NCBI RefSeq assembly: GCF_017161565.1
Contig: NZ_CP066796.1
Location: 1,860,001 to 1,924,000, forward strand
Length of the DNA: 64,000 bases
From: Erwinia amylovora
Lineage (GTDB): Bacteria > Pseudomonadota > Gammaproteobacteria > Enterobacterales > Enterobacteriaceae
Direction: 5' to 3'
How positions within the stretch are numbered: position 1 is the stretch's first letter; each line of letters begins with the position of its first letter. The translations under genes and the position numbers were made by a program. This document shows positions 27,875 to 37,783 of the stretch, one piece after another. The notes beneath the pieces are model-generated. The model did no database searches. It had not been told where the DNA came from and saw only the letters and a program-made list of their open reading frames with translations.

Positions 27875-28198
27875 CTCTTCCACCCGGTCAACAAACGTAA
27901 GCCGTGTGCTCAATGGTTTTGTTACAGGCGCGATTTTAGCAAATAACGCGCCCCCGGCATTGGCGCCTGTCAGCATAAACCGTTCCCACAGGCGTCAATA
28001 TGAAAATTAACTCTTAATATACTAGACTTAGCGATTAAAAATGTTAATACCGCCTTATTTGCATTTGCACGGGCGTTACTTGATTGCCCATCGGCGATAG
28101 CAACCCTGATTTTTATACGCCTTTTATCCCCAGGGATATTCCCTTTTGTAACTAAAATATGTAAATTAATGCGAGTCATTTATCATCGAGCGTAGATT

Positions 28199-28954
28199 AT
28201 GATCCCGCAAAAGCGAATTCTCACCAAACGTGTACAGTCGGGTGGTTGCGCCATTCACTGCCAGGATTGTAGCATCAGTCAACTCTGCATCCCCTTCACT
28301 CTCAACGAACACGAGCTGGATCAGCTCGATAATATTATCGAGCGTAAAAAACCGATACAAAAGGGTCAAACGCTGTTTAAAGCTGGTGACGAACTGAAGT
28401 CGTTATACGCTATTCGTTCCGGCACGATCAAAAGTTATACCATCACTGAACAGGGTGATGAGCAGATTACGGGCTTCCACCTCGCTGGCGATCTGGTCGG
28501 TTTTGATGCCATTATCGGCAACCAACATCCCGGCTTTGCTCAGGCTCTGGAAACCGCTATGGTCTGTGAAATCCCCTATGAAACGCTTGACGATCTCTCA
28601 GGCAAAATGCCCAGCCTGCGTCAGCAAATGATGCGCCTGATGAGCGGCGAGATTAAGGACGATCAGGAAATGATCCTGCTGCTGTCAAAAAAGAATGCGG
28701 AGGAACGGATGGCTGCATTTATCTACGGTCTCTCTCTGCGGTTTGGCCAACGGGGTTTCTCGCAGCGTGAATTTCGTCTTACTATGACGCGTAGCGATAT
28801 CGGCAATTATCTCGGGCTGACGGTTGAAACCATCAGCCGCCTGCTTGGCCGGTTTCAGAAAAGCGGCATGCTGGCGGTGAAAGGTAAATATATCAGCATC
28901 GAAAATCAGGCATCCCTGGCGGAACTTGCGGGCCATGGTCACGCAATCACCTGA
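28199..28954 (+). CDS. fnr: FNR, oxygen-responsive global regulator
   Basis: A 251-residue CRP/FNR-family regulator nearly identical in layout to E. coli FNR. The N-terminal cysteine cluster [16 protein letters not shown] supplies three ligands for the [4Fe-4S] cluster (Cys21, Cys24 and Cys30). The fourth is in AMVCEIPYE in the middle of the cyclic-nucleotide-like beta roll. The dimer helix and C-terminal helix-turn-helix include [15 protein letters not shown], whose Glu, Ser and Arg read TTGAT half-sites. It activates anaerobic respiration and fermentation genes and represses aerobic ones; ldhA and pepT in this window are the kinds of genes it can affect. Followed by uspE as in E. coli. Confidence 0.97.
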   Translation: MIPQKRILTKRVQSGGCAIHCQDCSISQLCIPFTLNEHELDQLDNIIERKKPIQKGQTLFKAGDELKSLYAIRSGTIKSYTITEQGDEQITGFHLAGDLVGFDAIIGNQHPGFAQALETAMVCEIPYETLDDLSGKMPSLRQQMMRLMSGEIKDDQEMILLLSKKNAEERMAAFIYGLSLRFGQRGFSQREFRLTMTRSDIGNYLGLTVETISRLLGRFQKSGMLAVKGKYISIENQASLAELAGHGHAIT

Positions 28955-29067
28955 ACCGGGCCGGATCGATATTTTTAGTTGATTGATTCGTTTACCACTT
29001 TTTTCCTTCGCCCTTTGCCGTGATTAGTCTATCTTTATGCTGAAACGCTCTGTTCAGGAGAAACGTT

Positions 29068-30018
29068 ATGGCCCTGTATCAAAATATACTGGTGGTAATC
29101 GATCCCCAGCAGGATGACCAGCCTGCGCTGCGCCGCGCTGTCTATCTTAATCAGCTCCTTGGCGGTAAAATCACCTGTTTCCTGCCCATTTACGACTTCT
29201 CCTACGAAATGACCACCCTGCTGTCGCCTGATGAGCGCGTGACCATGCGTAAAGGCGTGGTGATCCAGCGCACAGAATGGATCCGCGGGCAGGCACAGGC
29301 CTATATGACGGCCGGCGTGCAGATTGATATTAAGGTGGTCTGGCATAACCGTCCATTTGAGGCGATTATCCATGAGGTGATTAACAGTCATCATGACCTG
29401 GTGATAAAAATGACTCACCAGCACGACCGCTTGCAGGCCGTGGTATTTACGCCTACCGACTGGCATTTGTTGCGCAAGTGCCCCTGCCCGGTTTGGATGG
29501 TCAAAGACCAGGTATGGCCAGAAGGAGGAAAAGCACTGGTGGCTGTGAATCTTGCCAGTGAAGAACCCCATCATGATCCGCTGAACACCAAGCTGGTTAA
29601 AGAAACGCTGGCGCTGGCGGAGCGCGTCAACCACACTGAAGTCCACCTCGTCGGCGCTTACCCGGTTACGCCAATTAATATTGCCATTGAGCTACCGGAC
29701 TTTGACCCGGACGTTTACAACGAGGCAATTCGTGGTCAGCATTTGCTGGCGATGAAAGCATTGCGTCAGCCATTCTCGATTGACGAGAAATTCACCCACG
29801 TTGAGAAAGGTCTGCCGGAAGAGGTCATCCCCGAGCTGGCAGAACGCCTTGACGCTGGTGTTGTAGTGCTGGGAACCATAGGTCGTACCGGTCTGTCTGC
29901 TGCGTTTCTTGGCAACACCGCAGAGCAGGTAATAGACCACTTGCGCTGCGACTTGCTGGCCATCAAGCCAGAGGGTTTTGTCTCTCCTGTGGCACCGGGA
30001 GACGATGAAAACGACTGA
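29068..30018 (+). CDS. uspE: Universal stress protein E
   Basis: A 316-residue protein with two tandem Usp domains (residues about 1-150 and 160-310), the size of E. coli UspE (316). It begins [24 protein letters not shown], has the [11 protein letters not shown] end of domain 1 and closes with [28 protein letters not shown], the glycine-rich phosphate-binding-like signature of the family. Cytosolic, linked to DNA-damage resistance, motility and adhesion. It follows fnr by 113 bases in the same direction; RBS CAGGAG precedes the ATG. Confidence 0.95.
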   Translation: MALYQNILVVIDPQQDDQPALRRAVYLNQLLGGKITCFLPIYDFSYEMTTLLSPDERVTMRKGVVIQRTEWIRGQAQAYMTAGVQIDIKVVWHNRPFEAIIHEVINSHHDLVIKMTHQHDRLQAVVFTPTDWHLLRKCPCPVWMVKDQVWPEGGKALVAVNLASEEPHHDPLNTKLVKETLALAERVNHTEVHLVGAYPVTPINIAIELPDFDPDVYNEAIRGQHLLAMKALRQPFSIDEKFTHVEKGLPEEVIPELAERLDAGVVVLGTIGRTGLSAAFLGNTAEQVIDHLRCDLLAIKPEGFVSPVAPGDDEND

Positions 30019-30173
30019 CTTATCCGCTTCACTGAACGGCGGTGTGTTTTAAGCAGCCCCGCCGCTTACACCAGTCTGATAATGGGAAATACGCAAAATA
30101 ATATGATTTAAGGACTTATTCATTAACACCTGAAATAAAAAAAGCTAGAATTGCGCCTCTTTTTTGTTCTGTT

Positions 30174-30653
30174 ATGGATTACAGAGTGTTTTCGTTTTCC
30201 CGACTGTCGCAGCGCCGCATACCCGCATTAATCGCCATTTTGGCGATTCTGATGCTATTTATTGCGCCCGATGTGTCGACTATTCTTGAACAGCGGCGCA
30301 GTGCAGAACATCATAAGACGTCTTTGGAAAACCTCAGGAGTAGCTTAAGCGAAATGGCGCAACACGGCATGATGGATGGGATGCCGACGGCAGCTGACAA
30401 CGACCTCTGTCATTCGCAAACTCCCACTGAAAACGGGCAGCATTCTGACCGTGGCGGCGGCAAGCTGCCGGAGCACTTTGCCTGCGGCTATTGCCAGTTA
30501 CTGGTTAATTTGCCTTTGCTGTTAGCGATATTTCTTGTTGTTATTCGCCTGCTACTGTTGTCGGCACGAACCGTAGCCCCGCTGCATCTTCTACCCTGTC
30601 ACCTTACTTTTTTCCCCGGGCTTTCACAGCCCCGTGCGCCACCTGTCAGTTAA
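30174..30653 (+). CDS. DUF2946 family protein
   Basis: A 159-residue protein with an N-terminal membrane helix (residues about 16-33, IPALIAILAILMLFIAP), a hydrophilic periplasmic-like stretch rich in His and Met (HGMMDGMPT), the family signature HFACGYCQLLVNLPLLL with a CxxC-like pair, and a second hydrophobic segment. DUF2946 genes commonly sit next to copper-type TonB receptors, as here, which suggests a role in copper handling, possibly metal binding through Cys/His/Met. The biochemical role is unknown. It is the first of three genes in one direction, 210 bases before the receptor. Confidence 0.75.
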   Translation: MDYRVFSFSRLSQRRIPALIAILAILMLFIAPDVSTILEQRRSAEHHKTSLENLRSSLSEMAQHGMMDGMPTAADNDLCHSQTPTENGQHSDRGGGKLPEHFACGYCQLLVNLPLLLAIFLVVIRLLLLSARTVAPLHLLPCHLTFFPGLSQPRAPPVS

Positions 30654-30863
30654 TTCCCTTATCAGAAAAATGAATCTTCGCATTTATTTCCTTCTGGAAA
30701 TGACGCGATTCCGCTATGCGCAATACGCGAATAATTTGCGGAAAAAATAATTGAATTGTCGATTTGTCGCGAACGAAAATCTGTCCGCACGGCAGTAAAT
30801 ATTTGTCTCGCACATGGAAAACTGCGTACGGCAAGATCAACAAAAATAAATAAGGAATTAACC

Positions 30864-32846
30864 ATGAAACAATGCCATTTTCGCTTATCCATTTTAAGCG
30901 TTGCGCTGATCACTGCCTGCCAGGTATCGGCTATGGAACTCGCTTCTGACCATCAGGAGCCGGTGATGGTCGTTAGCGCTCCTCCGACCTCGCCACTGAC
31001 GGTGGTGGCATCGCCAAAATCGTCACTGCAGTCCGCCAGCGATGCCTCCGATCATTTGAAAACCCTGCCGGGATTTTCTCAGATCCGCAACGGCGGCACT
31101 AACGGCGACCCGGTATTGCGCGGCATGTTTGGCTCGCGATTGCGTATTCTCACCGACGGCGGGGAGATACTGGGTGCCTGTCCCGGTCGTATGGATGCCC
31201 CCAGCTCCTATATTTCACCAGAAAGTTTTGACCTGATGAATATTGTTAAAGGCCCGCAAACCGTTCTGTGGGGGCCGGGAAATTCAGCCGGCACTATCCG
31301 CTTCGACCGCGCCCCTTCTCATTTTGAGCAGGCAACCCTCAAAGGCGATGCCAGTCTGTTAACTGCATCCAATAGCCGTCGGGATGAGAATGCCAACTTC
31401 AGCATGGGCAATGAAGATGGCTATCTGCGGCTGATGGGTAATAAATCGCGCGCTGGCGATTATAAGGATGGTGACGGTTCCCGAGTTCCTTCACGCTGGG
31501 ATAAATGGAACGCAGATATGGCGCTGGGATGGACGCCGGATAAGGATACCCTGCTGGAGTTAACGGCCGGCACCGGTGATGGAGAAGCAAGCTACGCCGG
31601 ACGAGCGATGGACGGTGCCCAGTTCAAGCGGCAAAGCCTGGGTGCGAGCTTCGAAAAATCAAATATTGGTGAGGTGTTTGACAAGTTTGAGGCTAAAATC
31701 CACTACAACTATGCCAATCACGTGATGGATAACCACAGCCTGCGCGATCCGCAGAGCATGATGCAAGGGATGAGCCCGGTTCCGGAGAAGACAGCACAGC
31801 GTGATACGCGTTCCGTCAACGGCCGGATGATGGGGACCTGGCTTTGGTCCGACTTTGAACTCCAGAGCGGCATGGACATGCAAACCAGCAGCTACCGCAA
31901 ATATGATGTCAGCCACTGGGCGCAAGATGCACGTTTCCACAATATTGGCGTGTTCAGCGAGTTAAGCTGGACGATGGACGATAGCAGAAAGCTGATAACC
32001 GGTGCACGTCTGGACAGGACGTGGGTTGATAATTCCACCTCTTCCGGTCAGGCAAAAAGAAACGATACAATGCCAGCCGGATTCGTACGGCTGGAGCAGA
32101 CGCTGGAAACCCTGCCCGTGATGCTGTATGCCGGTGTGGGCTATACAGAGCGTTTCCCGGACTTCTGGGAGTTGTTTTCTAAAACCACTTATACCGATGG
32201 CCGTTCAAGTGCATTCGATGCGGTTGCCCCTGAAAAGACCACCCAGCTGGATATCGGGGCAAAATATAGCGGCGATCGGCTGGACGGCTGGATTTCTGCT
32301 TATCTGGGCCGCGTGAGCGATTTTGTCCTGTTTAACTACGATGATGCCAATGGCGGCACTAAACAAGTTGGCAACGTTGACGCTGCCATTATGGGGGGCG
32401 AAACGGGTTTAAATTATAAACTGACCGAAAATCTGAACGCCGATGCCAGCCTGGCTTACTCGTGGGGCCAGAACCGTTCCGATAAACGCCCGCTGCCACA
32501 AATGCCGCCGCTGGAAAGCCGTCTTGGCCTGACGTGGCATGAAGGCAGCTGGAGCACCAGCGGTCTGTTGCGCATGGTGAGCCATCAGCATCGTGTGGCG
32601 ATGAATGAAGGTAACGTGGTGGGTAAAGATTTCGACCGCAGTAATGGGTTCGCTATTCTTTCTGCCAACGCGGCTTACGCGTTTACCGCTGACGTCAAAG
32701 TAAGCACCGGGGTTGATAACATATTTAACCGCACTTATAGCGAGCACCTGAATCTGGCAGGCAACAGCGCCTTTGGCTACTCCGGCGCCACCCCAGTCAA
32801 CGAGCCTGGCCGCACCTGGTGGGCCAAACTTAACGTTAAATTCTGA
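30864..32846 (+). CDS. TonB-dependent copper receptor (OprC-like)
   Basis: A 660-residue outer-membrane receptor. Residues 1 to about 22 form a signal peptide ending with QVSA. The plug domain follows (LKTLPGFSQIRNGGTNGDPVLRGMFGSRLRILTDGG, with the metal-linked LGACPGRMDAPSSYISPESFD). The beta-barrel ends in GRTWWAKLNVKF with terminal Phe, as required for outer-membrane insertion. The CPGRMDAP block is characteristic of the OprC/NosA copper receptor family. A canonical TonB box is not obvious; EPVMVVSAP near the mature N-terminus is the likely equivalent. The ATG at 30864 follows AAGGAA. Substrate copper is inferred from the family. Confidence 0.87.
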   Translation: MKQCHFRLSILSVALITACQVSAMELASDHQEPVMVVSAPPTSPLTVVASPKSSLQSASDASDHLKTLPGFSQIRNGGTNGDPVLRGMFGSRLRILTDGGEILGACPGRMDAPSSYISPESFDLMNIVKGPQTVLWGPGNSAGTIRFDRAPSHFEQATLKGDASLLTASNSRRDENANFSMGNEDGYLRLMGNKSRAGDYKDGDGSRVPSRWDKWNADMALGWTPDKDTLLELTAGTGDGEASYAGRAMDGAQFKRQSLGASFEKSNIGEVFDKFEAKIHYNYANHVMDNHSLRDPQSMMQGMSPVPEKTAQRDTRSVNGRMMGTWLWSDFELQSGMDMQTSSYRKYDVSHWAQDARFHNIGVFSELSWTMDDSRKLITGARLDRTWVDNSTSSGQAKRNDTMPAGFVRLEQTLETLPVMLYAGVGYTERFPDFWELFSKTTYTDGRSSAFDAVAPEKTTQLDIGAKYSGDRLDGWISAYLGRVSDFVLFNYDDANGGTKQVGNVDAAIMGGETGLNYKLTENLNADASLAYSWGQNRSDKRPLPQMPPLESRLGLTWHEGSWSTSGLLRMVSHQHRVAMNEGNVVGKDFDRSNGFAILSANAAYAFTADVKVSTGVDNIFNRTYSEHLNLAGNSAFGYSGATPVNEPGRTWWAKLNVKF

Positions 32847-32869
32847 GAAAAATGACAGGAGTACGATCT

Positions 32870-33136
32870 ATGGTAATGTTTCCTCCAGGCAAGAAGCGCC
32901 GGAATTTTTTTATTGCTCAAATTTGTGTGCTGATTTGCGCCGCAATAGTAATGACAAAAGCCATGATCGGTGGAGCAATAAACGAATACAACATGCCTTT
33001 CTCCACCTGGCCTGTTGAACTCTATGTGTCTGAGTTCTTTATGATCCTGATCTACAGCTCGGTGTTTACCCTGCTGCTGTCCATTCCGCTATGGTATTTC
33101 TTTATCGGTGAACAGTCGGCGGATAGTCAGTCCTGA
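32870..33136 (+). CDS. DUF2534 small inner-membrane protein
   Basis: An 88-residue protein with two predicted membrane helices (FFIAQICVLICAAIVMTKAMI and FFMILIYSSVFTLLLSIPLWYFFI) and the intervening EYNMPFSTWPVE block of the DUF2534 family. The function is unknown. It starts 24 bases after the copper receptor stop with AGGAG placed 8 bases upstream of the ATG, so it is almost certainly co-transcribed and may help the receptor system at the inner membrane; this is inference. Confidence 0.78.
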   Translation: MVMFPPGKKRRNFFIAQICVLICAAIVMTKAMIGGAINEYNMPFSTWPVELYVSEFFMILIYSSVFTLLLSIPLWYFFIGEQSADSQS

Positions 33137-33235
33137 ACGGTGAATAAAGCGTGCCGGTTACAAACCATCGATCCTCAGTGGTTTAATTGACTGGCTCACT
33201 GCGACTCAGTCCGGCGCGCGGCCGGGCTGAGCCCT

Positions 33236-33991
33236 TCAAGCCGGACTTGTATCGCGGTTAACAGGCCGATCATAGCCGATATCGGTTATGGACAGACTTT
33301 CAGCAATCACCCCTGGATCTGCAATCCGGGAGAGTAAATAACATGCATCAATTCCCCAGCGCTCCGCATAATCTATACCGGGGAAAGGTTGCGCGAACTC
33401 AATGTTTTCCGATGTCACTAAATTCCAGACATGTCCTGCAAACCATGAACAATTAGTCACGGCACTATAAACCCCCTGTCTTCCTTCGGCGGGGGAATAT
33501 CCCATTGCATAAGCAATAGCAGTACTAATGACATTAATCCCAGGAATAATATTGTTTTCTAAAGCTGTTATCTTTTTTCTGTCAAGTGAGACAATGTGTT
33601 GATATGAAAATCCTCTCTTATTACTGTCATTTGTGTGGCCTTCTGTATCACCGTTATGGACATAACCATAGCCCTGATGATAAGCATAACTGCTATAATC
33701 CCCCTCTTTTTCGCTGTTAAAAATAATAATCCATGCATGACCAAAGCTGCCACCACCGAAGATTGAGTTTAATGCTGCAATAACATGCTTAGCTCTTTCA
33801 ACCTTGTTTTCAGGGTACTGGTCTGCAATTTCATTGGTCTTTTCTGTCACAATCTTAAGATCCGTCCTTTGTGCGTTACGATTAGTCCTGATACAGATTT
33901 GCGGATATCCGATTGAAGGATCGCCAGTAGGGTTTTTATGTAAGGAGTCCGGATGCTCCCATTCAATTTTGAGATCGACGTGATTTTTCAA
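33236..33991 (-). CDS. Orphan protein with a permuted papain-like (NlpC/P60-like) fold signature
   Basis: A 251-residue, AT-rich gene of no family I can name. Two motifs suggest a circularly permuted NlpC/P60 or LRAT-type thiol hydrolase. GGGSFGHAWIIIFNS has a histidine before a hydrophobic strand. About 100 residues later comes VYSAVTNCSWFAGHVWN, with a cysteine in the N-C-x-x-F-A pattern typical of the nucleophile helix. A YHQGYGYVHNGDTEGHTND stretch lies between. No signal peptide, and no downstream partner gene is obvious. Roles could include peptidoglycan or lipid hydrolysis, or a delivered toxin. Standing alone between the copper genes and ydgH, it looks acquired. Confidence 0.5.
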   Translation of the reverse strand: MKNHVDLKIEWEHPDSLHKNPTGDPSIGYPQICIRTNRNAQRTDLKIVTEKTNEIADQYPENKVERAKHVIAALNSIFGGGSFGHAWIIIFNSEKEGDYSSYAYHQGYGYVHNGDTEGHTNDSNKRGFSYQHIVSLDRKKITALENNIIPGINVISTAIAYAMGYSPAEGRQGVYSAVTNCSWFAGHVWNLVTSENIEFAQPFPGIDYAERWGIDACYLLSRIADPGVIAESLSITDIGYDRPVNRDTSPA

Positions 33992-34589
33992 CTTTACACC
34001 TTAGATAATTAAATGAGTAACTGATGGTTTTACCATGCATATAGTTCCGCATGTCATATCTTGCGCTGCAATAAAATAGTCGTAATAACTATTTTTCACG
34101 GAAGATTTAATCAGGATATGGGGTATTACGCCATGAACACATCTGTTCGCAGCGATTAATTTTTAACAGATCTCAAATGAATTCTCTTCTAAGGCATTTC
34201 TCCCGGGCCAAAATGATTATTCATTTCAGTCAAGATACTCTACCAGCTATCCCTGCCGTTGGCCGGCGACGAGGGATCTTTGCGCGTTGTGCATTGCCAG
34301 CGGGTTTTTCCGCCCCCTGCTCAATCAGATGATTGCTCAAAACAGGCCGCGACCCTTATCCGCTTGTGGGCGATCCCCTTTTCTGGCGCAACTCTGTGTG
34401 TCCGGGAACTGGCTGGCAACACAACCCGCTCTCGATCGATAAAATAATTAGCTTTAATAACAGGTAATCCACACAAAATCGCGGAGACAGAGAACATTAT
34501 TACATGCAATAATCGGGCGCTAATGTGTTACACATCAAGATGTCCGGCAGGTAATGTACTCATTTATGCGTAAGGCGAAGGATTAATCT
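33992..34589. other. Intergenic, no gene recognised
   Basis: About 598 bases upstream of ydgH. Short frames here lack protein features. It presumably contains the ydgH promoter and the divergent promoter of the orphan gene. Confidence 0.55.
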
Positions 34590-35540
34590 ATGAAGCTGAA
34601 GAACACCATTCTGGCATCAGCGCTGCTGTCGATCACAGCATTGTCCGCCCAGGCAGCACAGGAATTGACTCCGGAAAAAGCTGCATCGTTGAAACCGTTT
34701 GACAGAATAACCCTCAGCGGGCGGTTCAATGCCATCTACGAAGCCAGTGAGGCGGTTTCAAAGCGTGCAGATGCCGCGGGTGCTGACTCTTATTATATTC
34801 AGGGTATCAATGATACCAACGGCAACGGTGGTAACTGGAATGTGACCGCTGACCTTTACCATACCGATGCTCCGGCTGCCCCAAAGAACAAAGATCGTAT
34901 TATTAATGGCGTACGCGAGCTGACTAAAGCAGAAGCCTTCACGCTTGAACCCTTCGACACCGTTAGCGCCAGTGGTTTTTTCCGTAGCCAGCCTGACGTG
35001 AATGACGCAATTACCCGTTCAGCAAAAGATAAAGGAGCTGCCGCTTTCTTTATCATTCGTCAAATCGACACCAACAGCGGCGGTAACCAGATTATTACCG
35101 CCTATATCTACAAATCAGATGCGCCTGAACGGCAAGTCCAGTCGCCAAACTTGCTCCCGGCAGATTCTGAAGCTGGCAAGGCAGCGCTGGCAACCGGCGG
35201 CGCAGCGGCCAAAAAGGTTGAAATCCCCGGCGTGGCTTCCGCTGAAACGCCGAGTAACAAAGTGGGACGTTTCTTCGAAACGCAAAGCTCTACCGGTAAG
35301 CGTTACACTGTAACCTCGCCTGATGGCAAAAGCGTGCAGGAGGTGAATGTGGTGACTGCGGCACAGATGCAGCCATTTGACAGCATCACCTTCACCGGCC
35401 ATTTCAGTACCCCTACTGAGGTATCTGAAGAGGTTGGGCGCCGGGCGATAGCTAAAGGTGCTAAGTATTATCATGTTACCCGCCAGTGGTCGAACCAGAG
35501 CGGCGGCAACCTGACGGTGTCTGCCGATCTGTTCAAGTAA
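34590..35540 (+). CDS. ydgH: YdgH, periplasmic protein with three DUF1471 (BhsA/McbA-like) domains
   Basis: A 316-residue secreted protein with a Sec signal peptide (residues 1 to about 22, ending SAQA). Three related DUF1471 modules lie at about 31-90, 98-153 and 255-316, each with the pattern LKPFDRITLSGRFN, LEPFDTVSASGFFR or MQPFDSITFTGHFS, then a D/G-rich turn and a YYxT strand. Modules of this kind occur in stress-response and biofilm proteins of enterobacteria, and YdgH abundance changes under stress. Length agrees with E. coli YdgH (314). ATG at 34590 follows AAGGATT. Next gene in line is the ydgI antiporter, as in E. coli. Confidence 0.93.
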   Translation: MKLKNTILASALLSITALSAQAAQELTPEKAASLKPFDRITLSGRFNAIYEASEAVSKRADAAGADSYYIQGINDTNGNGGNWNVTADLYHTDAPAAPKNKDRIINGVRELTKAEAFTLEPFDTVSASGFFRSQPDVNDAITRSAKDKGAAAFFIIRQIDTNSGGNQIITAYIYKSDAPERQVQSPNLLPADSEAGKAALATGGAAAKKVEIPGVASAETPSNKVGRFFETQSSTGKRYTVTSPDGKSVQEVNVVTAAQMQPFDSITFTGHFSTPTEVSEEVGRRAIAKGAKYYHVTRQWSNQSGGNLTVSADLFK

Positions 35541-35747
35541 TGCCGTGTTGCGGGGTGGCAACTTCTCACCCCGCTTTATGAATAATTGCCACCACTTTTT
35601 GCATAGCAAGTCATTGCATCCCGCTTCCTCTCTCCGTAAAATCGCCCGCCACTTCAGGGGTTTCTTTGTTATTTATCCTCATGATGACAAGGTTAAACCT
35701 GAACCAATCATATTGACTGGCATTTTATTCTGCATTTGGGGTGTTTC

Positions 35748-37139
35748 TTGGAAAAAAAGTTAGGCCTGGGTGCGTTGACTGCACTGGTACTCAGTTCGAT
35801 GCTGGGTGCCGGGGTGTTCAGTTTGCCGCAAAATATGGCGGCTGTCGCCGGCCCGGCCGCACTGCTTATCGGTTGGGCTATTACCGGCGTGGGGATTGTG
35901 TTGCTGGCTTTGGCCATGCTGCTGCTCAGCAGACTCAAACCTGAACTGGACGGCGGTATTTTCAGCTACGCCCGGGCAGGTTTTGGGGAATTGGTCGGTT
36001 TCTGCTCAGCCTGGGGATACTGGCTTTGTGCGGTGATCGCCAATGTGTCCTATCTGGTGATCGTTTTTTCCGCTCTGAGTTTTTTTACCGACTCGCCGGG
36101 CCATGTGATATTTGGCAATGGAAATACCTGGCAGTCGATGCTTGGGGCTTCTCTGTTATTGTGGCTGGTACACGCGCTGGTTCTGCGCGGCGTGCAGACG
36201 GCCGCCAGCATTAATCTGATGGCTACCCTGGGTAAACTGTTGCCTCTGGGGCTGTTTGTTGTACTGGCGATCGCCGCTTTTCACTATCAACGATTCCGTT
36301 TCGATTTTACCGGCCTGCAATTGAGTAAACCGGTGTGGCAGCAGGTTAAAGACACCATGTTGATCACGCTGTGGGTTTTCATTGGCGTCGAAGGTGCGGT
36401 GGTGGTGTCATCGCGAGCACGCGATAAGCGCGATATTGGCCGCGCCACCCTGATGGCCGTCATCGCGGCATTGGCTATCTATCTGCTGGTTACATTGCTG
36501 TCGCTGGGCATCGTACCACGCGGCGAGCTGGCAGAAATGCGCAACCCCTCAATGGCTGGCTTAATGACCACGCTGATTGGATCTTGGGGCAATCTGACCA
36601 TCGTCGCCGGGCTGATAATCTCGGTGTGTGGCGCCTACCTGAGCTGGACGATCATGGCTGCCGAGGTACCGCTGATCGCTGCACAGCATGGCGCTTTCCC
36701 GCGCATCCTCAGCCGGCAGAACCATCGTGGCGCTCCGGTAGCCTCATTGTGGTTGACCAACGGCTGCGTGCAAATCTGTTTGATCCTGATTTGTCTGACC
36801 GGTTCCGACTACGGTACGTTATTAACCATCGCCTCAGAAATGATCCTGGTGCCTTATCTGCTGGTGGGTGCCTATCTGCTCAAGATCGCGCGCGGATTAA
36901 AAAGACCGGCAGTGACACTGGTCGCGCTCGGTGCCAGCGCTTACGGCTTGTGGCTGCTGTACGCTTCGGGGCCGCTGCATCTGCTGCTTTCGCTGGTGCT
37001 GTATGCGCCTGGTATATTACTGTTTCTTTATGCCCGCCGGGGCGGAAGAGCAAGCCAGCCACTCAACGTGGCAGAGAAAGCGATGATGGCTATGCTGGTA
37101 GTCGCAGCGCTGCCGGCGACGTGGATGCTGCTTCACTGA
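35748..37139 (+). CDS. ydgI: Arginine/ornithine antiporter-type amino acid transporter YdgI
   Basis: A 463-residue APC-superfamily transporter of the basic amino acid/polyamine antiporter family, with about twelve membrane helices. It begins EKKLGLGALTALVLSSMLGAGVFSLP, where the GAGVFSLP glycine-rich break in helix 1 forms the substrate site, and contains WVFIGVEGAVVVSSRARDKRDIGRAT and WTIMAAEVPL. It is the same family as ArcD, which exchanges arginine for ornithine. The start is a TTG at 35748, as in the E. coli homologue frame; no ATG is available at the N-terminus. The downstream gene is convergent with 3 bases between stops. Confidence 0.9.
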   Translation: MEKKLGLGALTALVLSSMLGAGVFSLPQNMAAVAGPAALLIGWAITGVGIVLLALAMLLLSRLKPELDGGIFSYARAGFGELVGFCSAWGYWLCAVIANVSYLVIVFSALSFFTDSPGHVIFGNGNTWQSMLGASLLLWLVHALVLRGVQTAASINLMATLGKLLPLGLFVVLAIAAFHYQRFRFDFTGLQLSKPVWQQVKDTMLITLWVFIGVEGAVVVSSRARDKRDIGRATLMAVIAALAIYLLVTLLSLGIVPRGELAEMRNPSMAGLMTTLIGSWGNLTIVAGLIISVCGAYLSWTIMAAEVPLIAAQHGAFPRILSRQNHRGAPVASLWLTNGCVQICLILICLTGSDYGTLLTIASEMILVPYLLVGAYLLKIARGLKRPAVTLVALGASAYGLWLLYASGPLHLLLSLVLYAPGILLFLYARRGGRASQPLNVAEKAMMAMLVVAALPATWMLLH

Positions 37140-37142
37140 CGA

Positions 37143-37607
37143 TCAATGCGCCATTGGCAGGATGTTCACGCTAAGACGGTCGTCATGCTGTTGAAGATCG
37201 AGCGGCCTGGCGTATTCCTGATGGATGGCATCCAGCTGCTGCTCTGAAAGCAGATAAGGCAGCAGAATATCAAATTGTTCCAGCTGCTGCTGGCGGGCCA
37301 GGGTGATCAGGCGCGCAATATTGATTTCATCACTCACCTGGGTAGAGATAATTTGCAGCGCCAGCGCTTTCAGGCGCTCTGCGGACGGCTGGGGCATATC
37401 GGCAGGCTTTCGGGTTATCATGCCGAAAAACGGGATAACTCCGTAGATCGCATCAACAAAGCGCCATTGCTTCTTGCATGAGGCGGAAAGGAAATCAATA
37501 TAGTTAAGGCAGATGGGGGAGCTGTAGCCCACTGAAGCCGGTTTCTTTTCCAACGCTCTTCTCTCCTTCGTAATTTGCCTTAACAACCCTGGCAACGATG
37601 ATGACAT
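37143..37607 (-). CDS. Hypothetical protein, 154 residues
   Basis: I do not recognise this family. The second half looks like a compact helical domain (SAERLKALALQIIST, INIARLITLARQQQLEQFDILLPYLLSEQQLDAIHQEY), possibly a helix-repeat or regulatory fold. The first half is basic and less ordered, with two cysteines. No signal peptide or membrane segment. The start at 37607 is an ATG without a good ribosome site; an internal ATG (MITRKPADMP) may be the true start. In E. coli this place holds folM and glpM (ydgC), which are absent here. Read toward ydgI, with its stop 3 bases from the ydgI stop. Confidence 0.55.
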   Translation of the reverse strand: MSSSLPGLLRQITKERRALEKKPASVGYSSPICLNYIDFLSASCKKQWRFVDAIYGVIPFFGMITRKPADMPQPSAERLKALALQIISTQVSDEINIARLITLARQQQLEQFDILLPYLLSEQQLDAIHQEYARPLDLQQHDDRLSVNILPMAH

Positions 37608-37783
37608 AGTCGGTCTGGATTATAACAGATATACTCCAAATAATTCGGTTCAGGTCACGTTGCAAAAGCGGGTTTTACACGCTGACAGCCGCGATGCCGT
37701 AACATGATAATTTCGCCTGATACGTAGTCGTGGCGTGACGGAAAGGCTAAGCTAGCCTATTGCTAACCCATATATTTGGTTCT

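Noticed and set aside
28081..28100. TTGAT half-site upstream of fnr as an FNR autoregulation box
   Set aside because: Only one half matches; the second half does not read ATCAA at the right spacing, so no site is claimed.
37650..37700. Possible PhoP box upstream of rstA (GGTTCA...)
   Set aside because: Only the first hexamer resembles the GGTTTA repeat; the second does not, so the match is too weak.
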